Assembly (NCBI GenBank): GCA_002350615.1
Contig: DEFD01000011.1
Span: 8,584 to 14,544 of the forward strand
Direction of reading: 5' to 3'
Length of the DNA stretch: 5,961 nucleotides
From: Bacteroidales bacterium UBA2861
Lineage (GTDB): Bacteria > Bacteroidota > Bacteroidia > Bacteroidales > UBA932
Shown in pieces: positions 1-5,364 of the stretch. The position numbers were made by a program, and so were the translations under genes. How positions within the stretch are numbered: position 1 is the stretch's first letter; the number at the start of each line of letters is the position of its first letter. Below the pieces are notes generated by a model. It was not told the DNA's origin. It made no database searches and worked only from the letters and a program-made list of their open reading frames with translations.

Positions 1-252
1 GCCTTCCTGCAGCAGGACGGCTTCGACCCTGTGGACAGCCTCTGCCCCATCGAAAGGCAGAAATACATGCTGGACCTCATTCTGGAGATATGCGACAGCA
101 AATTCGAGTTCGAAGATTTCGAGCAGTGCCGTTCATATTTCAAGCAGATGATAAATCTTCTGCGCCAGATGAACTACAGCGAATTCCACGGTGAAGATTT
201 TGAAAAATTCCGCGCACAACTTTCCAAATTGATCGAAAAAAATGGCAAATAA
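1..252 (+). CDS. atpA: V/A-type ATPase catalytic subunit A, C-terminal fragment (5' end outside window)
   Basis: This is the last 83 residues of the catalytic A subunit of a V/A-type rotary ATPase, which binds and hydrolyses (or makes) ATP in the soluble head. The frame is open from base 1, so the GTG at 31 is internal and not a start. What is visible is the all-helical C-terminal domain. The opening stretch QQDGFDPVDSLCPIERQ, followed by a helix YMLDLIL, matches the A-subunit pattern QQNxFxxVDxxCPxxKQ...MLxLIL as I recall it for the family. The P-loop and other catalytic motifs lie upstream and cannot be checked here. The stop codon overlaps the start of the B subunit by 11 bases, so the two are probably translationally coupled, and the neighbouring B, D, I and K genes support the call. 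Subunit E and a C-like gene would be expected upstream in this operon type. Confidence 0.92.
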   Translation, partial: AFLQQDGFDPVDSLCPIERQKYMLDLILEICDSKFEFEDFEQCRSYFKQMINLLRQMNYSEFHGEDFEKFRAQLSKLIEKNGK

Positions 253-1564
253 AGCACTCCATAAGATATATACGCGGCTCGAAGCCATCACCAAGGCTAC
301 GGTATCGCTTCGCGCCAGCGGCGTTTCGAACGACGAACTCGCCACGGTTGAAGGACGTCTCGCCCAGGTCGTAAAGACCAAGGGCGACCTCGTGACGCTG
401 CAGGTTTTCGCAGGGACGGAAGGCATCCCCACCGACGCGGAAGTAAGTTTTCACGGCGAGCCCCCTACCCTCAAGGTAAGCGACCAGCTTTCCGGACGCT
501 TCTTCAACGCCTACGGCCATCCCATCGACGGAGGTCCTGAGGTTGAAGGCGAGGAGCGCGAAGTCGGCGGACCGTCCGTTAACCCTTACAAACGCCGCCA
601 GCCTTCGGAACTGATTCCTACCGGAATCGCCGGCATCGACCTCAACAACACCCTTGTATCCGGTCAGAAGATTCCTTTCTTCGCCGATCCGGACCAGCCC
701 TACAACCAGGTTATGGCGGACGTGGCGCTCCGCGCCGATGTGGACAAGATCATCCTCGGAGGCATGGGACTGAGCAACGACGACTATCTCTTCTTCCGCG
801 GCGCCTTCGAAAGCGCCGGTGCGCTGGAAAAGATTGTTTCCTTCGTAAATACCACGGAGGAACCCCCTGTAGAGCGTCTTCTGATTCCTGACATGGCTCT
901 TGCGGCGGCGGAATACTTCGCGGTGGACAGGAACGAGAAGGTGCTCGTGCTCCTCACGGACATGACGCTTTACGCCGACGCCCTTTCCATCGTATCCAAC
1001 CGAATGGACCAGATACCTTCCAAGGATTCCATGCCTGGCTCGCTGTATTCCGACCTTGCCAAGATCTACGAAAAGGCAGTTCAGCTCCCTACCGGAGGTT
1101 CCATCACCATCATCGCGGTTACCACGCTGAATGACGGGGACATCACCCACGCCATCCCGGACAACACCGGTTACATAACCGAAGGCCAGCTCTTCCTGCG
1201 CGCCGATTCCGATACCGGAAAGGTCATCGTGGACCCGTTCCGCAGCCTTTCCCGACTCAAACAACTCGTGCAGGGCAAGAAGACCCGCGAGGATCACAGC
1301 CAGGTCATGAACGCCGGTGTGCGTCTCTATGCGGACGCCCAGAACGCCAAGACAAAGCTGGAGAACGGTTTCGACCTGTCGGACTACGATCTCCGCTGCC
1401 TGGACTATGCCAAGGAATATGCCGTACGACTGCTGAGCATCGACGTCAACATAAAGATAGAGGAAATGCTCGATACCGCCTGGGAACTCTTCGGCAAGTA
1501 TTTCAAACCTGAAGAAACCGGCATCAAGCAGGCTCTCATCGACAAATACTGGAAATGGCAATAA
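242..1564 (+). CDS. atpB: V/A-type ATPase non-catalytic subunit B
   Basis: This encodes the regulatory B subunit, which alternates with A in the soluble A3B3 hexamer and completes the nucleotide sites at the interface. It has 440 residues, close to the usual family length of about 440-465. The N-terminal beta-barrel covers roughly residues 1-75, the nucleotide-binding-fold domain about 80-340, and the helical C-terminal domain the rest. SGQKIPFF (from residue 140) is the B-type counterpart of the P-loop region and has no Walker A GxxxxGK, as expected for a non-catalytic subunit. LTDMT (238-242), PGSLYSDLA, DNTGYITEGQ and SLSRL (335-339) are recognisable family blocks. R338 in SLSRL corresponds to the arginine finger reaching into the A site. 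The PGSLYSDLAxxYEKAV and KQLVxGKxTREDH wording resembles the chlamydial/Bacteroidota branch. The ATG at 242 lies inside the end of the A gene. No Shine-Dalgarno is present, and an A-rich stretch (GAAAAAA) precedes it. Confidence 0.96.
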   Translation: MANKALHKIYTRLEAITKATVSLRASGVSNDELATVEGRLAQVVKTKGDLVTLQVFAGTEGIPTDAEVSFHGEPPTLKVSDQLSGRFFNAYGHPIDGGPEVEGEEREVGGPSVNPYKRRQPSELIPTGIAGIDLNNTLVSGQKIPFFADPDQPYNQVMADVALRADVDKIILGGMGLSNDDYLFFRGAFESAGALEKIVSFVNTTEEPPVERLLIPDMALAAAEYFAVDRNEKVLVLLTDMTLYADALSIVSNRMDQIPSKDSMPGSLYSDLAKIYEKAVQLPTGGSITIIAVTTLNDGDITHAIPDNTGYITEGQLFLRADSDTGKVIVDPFRSLSRLKQLVQGKKTREDHSQVMNAGVRLYADAQNAKTKLENGFDLSDYDLRCLDYAKEYAVRLLSIDVNIKIEEMLDTAWELFGKYFKPEETGIKQALIDKYWKWQ

Positions 1565-2166
1565 AGTTTCAATATAACAAGACTTCGCTGACGAACCTCG
1601 GCAAACAGCTCAAGGTGCGGCAGAACGCCCTCCCTACCCTTAAGAACAAGGAGTCGGCGCTGCGCGTGAGCGTCATCGAGGCGAAGCACGAGAGCGAAAG
1701 GCTTGCCGATGAACTGGAGAAGGCGATGCAGGGATACGACTATCTGGCCGCCCTCTGGAACGAATTCGAGCCAGGACTCATCCGCATCGAGGACGTGCAG
1801 CTGCGCACCGTCAAGGTGGCCGGAGTGAAGTGTCCGCAGATTGATGGAATCAGCTATTCCCTCCAGCCTTTCAACGCGTTCGTCAAGCCGGCATGGTATG
1901 CCGACGGAGTGAGGATTCTCAAAGAACTCACCCGCCTCGGACTCGAAAGTGAAGTTTACGAGCAAAAACGCAGGATTCTCGATTTCCAGCGCAAGAAGAC
2001 CACCCAGAAAGTGAATCTCTACGAAAAGGTGCAGATTCCCGGATACCAGGAGGCCATCAGGAAGATCAAACGATACATGGAAGACGAGGAGAACCTCAGC
2101 AAGGCCGCTTCCAAAATCGTCAAGACAAGGCATGCGGCCGAAGAAGAAGAGGAGGGCAACGTATGA
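1555..2166 (+). CDS. atpD: V/A-type ATPase central-stalk subunit D
   Basis: This encodes subunit D, the rotor shaft that runs through the A3B3 head and passes torque to the membrane ring. Its 203 residues fit the usual family length of about 200-215. The N-terminal helix (about 1-75, with LKVRQNALPTLKNKESALR) and the C-terminal helix (about 120-195) should pair as the long antiparallel coiled coil, with a small globular part between them. The block LYEKVQIPGYQEAIRKIKRY followed by a short D/E-rich turn and SKIVKTR is the characteristic C-terminal signature, comparable to the NLFEKVxIP...SKIxK pattern of the family. The protein ends in a very acidic tail of five glutamates and GNV. The ATG at 1555 overlaps the end of B by 10 bases, and the stop overlaps the start of subunit I (ATGA). 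This D subunit is not the F1-type AtpD (beta), so the symbol can mislead. Confidence 0.95.
   Translation: MAIKFQYNKTSLTNLGKQLKVRQNALPTLKNKESALRVSVIEAKHESERLADELEKAMQGYDYLAALWNEFEPGLIRIEDVQLRTVKVAGVKCPQIDGISYSLQPFNAFVKPAWYADGVRILKELTRLGLESEVYEQKRRILDFQRKKTTQKVNLYEKVQIPGYQEAIRKIKRYMEDEENLSKAASKIVKTRHAAEEEEEGNV
2150..2155 (+). promoter_or_regulatory. Shine-Dalgarno-like site before subunit I
   Basis: AGGAGG lies seven bases before the ATG at 2163 and is the only textbook Shine-Dalgarno site seen in the operon. It falls inside the run of GAA/GAG codons that makes the acidic tail of subunit D, so it may be a by-product of that tail. Bacteroidota initiation is known to depend little on such sites. 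It nevertheless agrees with choosing 2163, the ATGA overlap, over the in-frame ATG at 2175. Confidence 0.4.
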
Positions 2167-3872
2167 TAGAGAAAATGACCAAATATAACTTCATCCTGCT
2201 TGCCCGGGAAAAAGAAGCCTTTCTCTCGGATCTTCAGGAGTTGGGAGTGGTCGATATAACCCGCCGCGAAAAGCAGCTTGACGCCCGCAGCAGCGAACTT
2301 TTCGGAAAAATCAGTTCGGAGAAAAAGCTGATCGGAGAAATAGAGAGCGGCACGGACCAGACCCTCGCCCGCATGCAGGAGAAGCTTACCGAGCTCCGCA
2401 AGGATGCGGAAGACGTGCGCGTCTGGGGCGAATGGGACCGGGATGCCATCGAAAAAACCGGCATAAAGCTTCATTTCTACTGCGTGGCCGCCTCCAAATA
2501 TGACAGCGCCTGGGAAAACGAATATGCCATCCAGATAGTCGAAAAGGACAAGAACTGCTGGTTCGTCATCGCCGGAGACAACGAATCCTTCCCTCTTAAG
2601 GAAATCCCCGCCCCCGGCAGAAGCATTTCCGAGATTGAAGCCGAAATCAAAGGCATCGAGGCGGAAATCGCTGATTATGAAACCGCACTGAAAGCGCGCA
2701 GAGCCGAACTGCCGGCGCTCAGGCGTGAACTTGCGGTAACGGAAGATGAATTTGCCCGTGCCCTGGCCTCACAGGGAGCGGAAAGCGCAGCCGAAGACAG
2801 TCTATGCATCTTCGAAGGTTTCGCTCCTGAAGAGAACGGCGCCAAACTGAAGGCCGAGCTGGACAAGATGGACATCGTATGGATGGACTGCGGCGCAGCC
2901 GTCGAAGACAATCCTCCCATCAAGTTGAAAAACAACTGGTTCGTAAGGCAGTTCGAGGTTCTCACCGACATGTACGGACGTCCGGACTACAACGAATTCG
3001 ATCCCACCCCCTACATTTCGGTATTCTTCCTGCTCTTTTTCGCAATGTGCATGGGCGATGCCGGATACGGGCTTCTGCTGATCGTCATCGGCATTCTCCT
3101 TAAAAAAGTGAAGGGGCTTGCGGACATGTCTCCCCTTGTCACTATCCTGGGCGTGGGAACTTTCGTGGTCGGAATTGTGATGCATACTTTCTTCGGAGTC
3201 GATATTTCGGCCCTTGAATGGGTTCCTGCCTGGATGAAAGGACTTATGATTACGGGGACTATCGGAGGCTTCGAGGCCCAGATGGTGCTGTCTTTGGTGA
3301 TAGGTATCATCCACCTGTGCCTCGCCATGGTGGTCAAGACCGTTTACGCCACCAGGAACAAAGGCTTCCTCGGCTCCCTGGGGATCTGGGGTTGGACGCT
3401 TCTGATAGTCGGAGGCGTCGTGGTCGGCGTGCTTGCCATGTCGAGCCTCCTCAGCGAGACGGCCCTGAAATGGACGGTAATAGTCCTGGGAGTACTCTCC
3501 GCCCTCGGCATCTTCCTTTTCAACGACATTCACCGCAATCCGCTCAAGAACATCGGCTCCGGCCTCTGGGAGACCTACAACACGGTAACCGGTCTGCTCG
3601 GAGATGTCCTCAGCTACCTGCGCCTGTATGCACTGGGCCTCGCCGGCGGCATGCTGGGCAAAGCCTTCAACGACATTGCCACCATGACCCTCGGAGACGG
3701 CGGCCTGGGATACATTCCGTTTGCCATCATCCTCATTATCGGGCACGCCCTCAACCTGGCCATGTGCTGCCTGGGCGCCTTTGTGCACCCGCTGCGTCTG
3801 AACTTCCTGGAATTCTTCAAGAACTCCGGCTACGACGGCAAGGGCCGCGCCTATCGCCCCATTAAGAAATAA
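2163..3872 (+). CDS. atpI: V/A-type ATPase membrane subunit I (a-subunit homologue)
   Basis: This encodes subunit I, the stator membrane protein that provides the two ion half-channels against the K ring and connects to the peripheral stalk. Residues 1 to about 280 are a soluble N-terminal domain rich in K/E/R with coiled-coil stretches (roughly 20-90 and 155-205). From residue 284 onward the protein is strongly hydrophobic with about seven to eight membrane helices, near 284-316 (two), 323-343, 374-394, 405-432, 437-455, 475-505 and 518-545. The block LSYLRLYALGLA holds R487, equivalent to the essential arginine of the yeast Vph1 a-subunit (SYLRLWALSLA). The end HALNLAMCCLGAFVHPLRL followed by EFF is the typical last-helix signature. 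Its 569 residues are at the short end for the family (often 600-660), mainly because of a compact soluble domain. The start overlaps the D stop as ATGA. Confidence 0.95.
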   Translation: MIEKMTKYNFILLAREKEAFLSDLQELGVVDITRREKQLDARSSELFGKISSEKKLIGEIESGTDQTLARMQEKLTELRKDAEDVRVWGEWDRDAIEKTGIKLHFYCVAASKYDSAWENEYAIQIVEKDKNCWFVIAGDNESFPLKEIPAPGRSISEIEAEIKGIEAEIADYETALKARRAELPALRRELAVTEDEFARALASQGAESAAEDSLCIFEGFAPEENGAKLKAELDKMDIVWMDCGAAVEDNPPIKLKNNWFVRQFEVLTDMYGRPDYNEFDPTPYISVFFLLFFAMCMGDAGYGLLLIVIGILLKKVKGLADMSPLVTILGVGTFVVGIVMHTFFGVDISALEWVPAWMKGLMITGTIGGFEAQMVLSLVIGIIHLCLAMVVKTVYATRNKGFLGSLGIWGWTLLIVGGVVVGVLAMSSLLSETALKWTVIVLGVLSALGIFLFNDIHRNPLKNIGSGLWETYNTVTGLLGDVLSYLRLYALGLAGGMLGKAFNDIATMTLGDGGLGYIPFAIILIIGHALNLAMCCLGAFVHPLRLNFLEFFKNSGYDGKGRAYRPIKK

Positions 3873-3893
3873 ATATTTAAATTATACACTATT
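3873..3893 (+). promoter_or_regulatory. A/T-rich leader before subunit K
   Basis: These 21 bases contain a single C-A-C interruption in otherwise pure A/T and include TAAATATTTA, a 10-base palindrome that starts in the I stop codon (3870-3879). This is the only non-overlapping junction in the operon. There is no Shine-Dalgarno. Unstructured A/T-rich leaders favour initiation in Bacteroidota, so this probably lets K be initiated independently and often, as needed for a subunit present in many copies per enzyme. That role is inferred. Confidence 0.4.
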
Positions 3894-4334
3894 ATGAACG
3901 AAATTCTCGGTTATCTCGGTCTCGGCCTCATGCTATCTCTGGCCGGTATCGGCAGTGCCTATGGCACCACCATCGCCGGTAACGCGGCGGAAGGCGCCCT
4001 CAAGCGGGCTCCCGAAAAATCCAGCAGCTACCTCATCCTGTCGGCCCTTCCGGCTACGCAGGGTATCTACGGCTTCGTAGGTTTCTTCATGTGGCTGCTC
4101 GTGTACAAGTTTGACTTCGCTGCCAACGGTCCCCTGCTGTTCGGCGTGGGCGTAGGCGTGGGTCTCGTGTGCATGCTCTCCGCCATCCGTCAGGGCCAGG
4201 TCTGCGCCAACGGTATCGTGGGCATCTCCCAGGGCCACGACGTCCAGACCAACACCCTCATCTACGCCGCTCTGCCGGAGTTCTACGCCATCCTGGGCCT
4301 CGTGGGCGCCCTTATGCTCACCCTGGCGGTCTAA
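3894..4334 (+). CDS. atpK: V/A-type ATPase proteolipid subunit K (rotor ring, predicted Na+-binding)
   Basis: This encodes the ring-forming proteolipid that carries the translocated ion across the membrane. It has 146 residues and four predicted helices arranged as two fused hairpins (about 5-27, 45-72, 80-110 and 118-146), each beginning with a glycine-rich helix (GIGSAYG; GVGVGVGLV). The second hairpin has the ion-binding carboxylate E129 (ALPEFYAILG), while the first has Q56 at the matching place (ALPATQGIYG), so one ion per four-helix subunit is expected. T55, Q56, Q100 and E129, with the L52 carbonyl, line up with L61, T64, Q65, Q110 and E139 of the Enterococcus hirae sodium ring NtpK. 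The Q-to-E distance of 29 is identical in both. This suggests Na+ coupling, not proved by sequence. It is the last gene of the operon and a strong terminator follows 23 bases after the stop. Confidence 0.95.
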   Translation: MNEILGYLGLGLMLSLAGIGSAYGTTIAGNAAEGALKRAPEKSSSYLILSALPATQGIYGFVGFFMWLLVYKFDFAANGPLLFGVGVGVGLVCMLSAIRQGQVCANGIVGISQGHDVQTNTLIYAALPEFYAILGLVGALMLTLAV

Positions 4335-4357
4335 CCCGCCCGGCTCATACACCGCTT

Positions 4358-4398
4358 AGAAGGACCGTTCCCCCCTCCGGGAGCGGTCCTTCTGTTTT
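4358..4398 (+). terminator. Rho-independent terminator of the ATPase operon
   Basis: The left arm 4358-4372 (AGAAGGACCGTTCCC) pairs with the right arm 4379-4393 over 15 consecutive pairs, one of them G-U, around the loop CCCTCC. The stem is followed by GTTTTAA. It lies 23 bases after the K stop codon, so the operon very probably ends here and no further ATPase subunit follows. Confidence 0.9.
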
Positions 4399-4415
4399 AA
4401 TGCCATTGGGCCAAC

Positions 4416-4472
4416 GGCAGAAGAAATTTATTTTTCGCAAAGAGCTTTGCGAAAAACCAAATTTCCTCTGCC
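4416..4472. repeat. Long near-perfect inverted repeat (57 bases)
   Basis: The inner arms 4431-4442 (TTTTTCGCAAAG) and 4445-4456 (CTTTGCGAAAAA) are perfect complements around AG. After a 1-by-2-base interruption, the outer arms 4416-4429 (GGCAGAAGAAATTT) and 4459-4472 (AAATTTCCTCTGCC) match at 13 of 14 positions. Because the T-run precedes and the A-run follows the stem on both strands, it does not have the layout of a Rho-independent terminator in either direction. Its role is unknown: it could be a dispersed palindromic repeat, a protein-binding site or an RNA structure. Confidence 0.8.
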
Positions 4473-4489
4473 ATCGCAACGCCTGCGCG

Positions 4490-4613
4490 CGCTTTCATTC
4501 TGTTCGCACGCCGTTCGCGACGATCTTAAGCGTGATTTGGCCGTTATTACGCTTTTGTTCGTCAGTGGTGACGATCTTAAGCAGGATTTGCCGGGAATTA
4601 CGCTTAAGATTGT
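4490..4613. repeat. CTTAAG repeat cluster: two direct copies plus one inverted copy
   Basis: The cores at 4519-4554 and 4570-4605 are direct repeats 36 bases long, identical at 30 positions, and both begin GACGATCTTAAGC and end ATTACGCTT. The similarity extends left: units start CGCTTT...TGTTCG at 4490 and CGCTTTTGTTCG at 4550, giving units of 60 and 51 bases. The segment 4596-4613 is the inverted form of the core start and matches 4520-4537 at 16 of 18 positions, with both differences readable as G-U pairs. Within copy 1, AAGCGTGAT and ATTACGCTT can also pair locally. CTTAAG occurs three times in about 85 bases. No known repeat family is named, because I cannot search for one. Confidence 0.8.
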
Positions 4614-4620
4614 ATTTTTC
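4587..4620 (+). promoter_or_regulatory. Possible Bacteroidota-type promoter of the winged-helix gene
   Basis: TTTG at 4587-4590 could serve as the -33 element and TATTTTTC at 4613-4620 as the -7 element (consensus TAnnTTTG, here ending in C), separated by 22 bases, which is slightly long. Transcription would start just before the ATG at 4637, leaving a very short leader. The elements lie inside the repeat cluster, so the repeats would overlap the promoter. The match is imperfect. Confidence 0.35.
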
Positions 4621-4636
4621 TTTGTAACTTCGAGCC

Positions 4637-5359
4637 ATGTCCTTCGAGAAAAAAGCCATAGGAGCCATGCCGCCGCGCGTTACCAGTGCGGAGGCCATGC
4701 TGGAAACCATTCTGGAACTGGGTATTGTGCCCTTCTTTGCCAATGTGATTCCCGGTTTTTCCATCGAAGAAATGACGCCGGCCCAGAACTGGTTTGACAC
4801 GCAGGAAAACCTTTCCTTCACCCCCTGGGACTGGAAAATTCCCTGCGTCCAGAGTGAAGACGTCGCTTACGGCAAGTTCCTGCTGGGCGGGAAAGCCGCC
4901 TTTGCCTCCATCGAGTGGTATGCAGAGCTCAGAAACTACCGGCAGGCGCAGGCCAAGTATCAGCCAGACAGCGCCCAGCAGCAAGTACTTGACTATCTCG
5001 CACAAAACGGGAGTATCGGCATAAAAGAGGTGCGCAGGCTCCTTGGCATTAAGAAGGGGCAGGCCGATGCCCTCATTTGCAAGCTCATGCAGCAGTGCCG
5101 CGTGGTAACCGGAGACATTATCCGCGTTTACCGCGGGCCGGACCTTTCCTATAACGGCTGGCAAACCTCGTCCTTCTGCACCCCGGAGGCGCTTTTTGAC
5201 AAGCCTGCAGTGCCCTTTTTCGCCGGTTTTGACACCGGTGACGACCATCCTCTCCAAGTGGACCACAGCCCCGAAGAATCTTATCGCCTTCTCACAGAAA
5301 AAATCCGCAGCCTCGCACCGGAGGCCACGGATAAAGCAATTGCCAAGCTGCTCAGTTAG
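4637..5359 (+). CDS. Protein of unknown function with probable winged-helix segment
   Basis: I do not recognise this 240-residue protein with certainty. It has no signal peptide and no membrane segment, so it should be cytoplasmic. The N-terminal part (about 15-107) has distinctive aromatic-rich blocks: ELGIVPFFANVIPGFS (27-42), TPAQNWF (47-53), TPWDWKIP (62-69), and YGKFLLGGKAAF (78-89) followed by EWYAELRNYR. Residues about 111-166 look like a winged helix: helix SAQQQVLDYLAQNG, helix-turn-helix IKEVRRLLGIKKGQADALICKLMQQ, then a short strand pair RVVTGDIIRVYRG. The C-terminal part (about 170-240) is acidic with a final helix. The layout vaguely recalls short Bacteroidota proteins annotated as AlkZ-related (HTH_42 DNA glycosylase relatives), but I see no QxQ catalytic signature, so that is only a guess. 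It is monocistronic, preceded by the repeat cluster, and converges on the phosphodiesterase gene. The ATG at 4637 has no Shine-Dalgarno. Confidence 0.85.
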   Translation: MSFEKKAIGAMPPRVTSAEAMLETILELGIVPFFANVIPGFSIEEMTPAQNWFDTQENLSFTPWDWKIPCVQSEDVAYGKFLLGGKAAFASIEWYAELRNYRQAQAKYQPDSAQQQVLDYLAQNGSIGIKEVRRLLGIKKGQADALICKLMQQCRVVTGDIIRVYRGPDLSYNGWQTSSFCTPEALFDKPAVPFFAGFDTGDDHPLQVDHSPEESYRLLTEKIRSLAPEATDKAIAKLLS

Positions 5360-5364
5360 CGCTA
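5357..5364. other. Palindrome holding both convergent stop codons
   Basis: TAGCGCTA is a perfect 8-base palindrome. Its left three bases are the stop of the forward winged-helix gene, and its right three bases read as TAG on the reverse strand and stop the phosphodiesterase gene. Only two bases lie between the genes and no terminator hairpin is visible there, so the two transcripts probably overlap at their 3' ends. Confidence 0.7.

Larger units (their letters stand above)
4335..4636. other. Structured intergenic region between ATPase operon and winged-helix gene
   Basis: These 302 bases hold no convincing gene. In order they contain the operon terminator (4358-4398), a 57-base near-palindrome (4416-4472), a short G+C-rich stretch with GCGCGCGC and two GTTCGC words (4484-4518), and the CTTAAG repeat cluster (4490-4613) with a possible promoter at its right end. 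The density of symmetry is far above that of the neighbouring coding DNA. Confidence 0.8.

Noticed and set aside
31..252. Independent 73-residue small protein starting at GTG 31
   Set aside because: The same frame is open to base 1 and reads as the C-terminal end of ATPase subunit A.
659..720. Loss of the nucleotide-binding loop in subunit B as a sign of inactivation
   Set aside because: B subunits naturally lack a Walker A motif and the arginine finger R338 is intact, so this is normal for a non-catalytic subunit.
140..1561. 473-codon open frame on the reverse strand opposite subunit B
   Set aside because: It is an antisense shadow of a certain gene, produced by G+C-rich third positions. 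Its composition is unlike a folded protein and no motif or start signal was seen.
2802..3788. 328-codon reverse-strand open frame opposite subunit I
   Set aside because: It is rich in His, Gln, Glu and Gly with no hydrophobic core, which is typical of the complement of membrane-protein codons. It is a shadow.
3218..3865. 215-codon forward open frame in another frame of subunit I
   Set aside because: It is an Arg/Pro/His-rich frame-shifted reading of the membrane domain and overlaps a gene with clear family motifs.
4416..4472. Second Rho-independent terminator
   Set aside because: No T-run follows the stem on either strand. The T-run is on the 5' side and is paired within the stem.
4490..4613. 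CRISPR array
   Set aside because: There are only two diverged direct copies with a 15-base gap that is itself partly similar between units, and no cas gene. Neither spacer number nor repeat identity fits.
4169..4797. Forward open frames running from the end of K through the intergenic region (4169-4627 and 4447-4797)
   Set aside because: They read through a terminator, a palindrome and repeats, with Arg/Pro/Cys-rich or low-complexity content and no initiation context.
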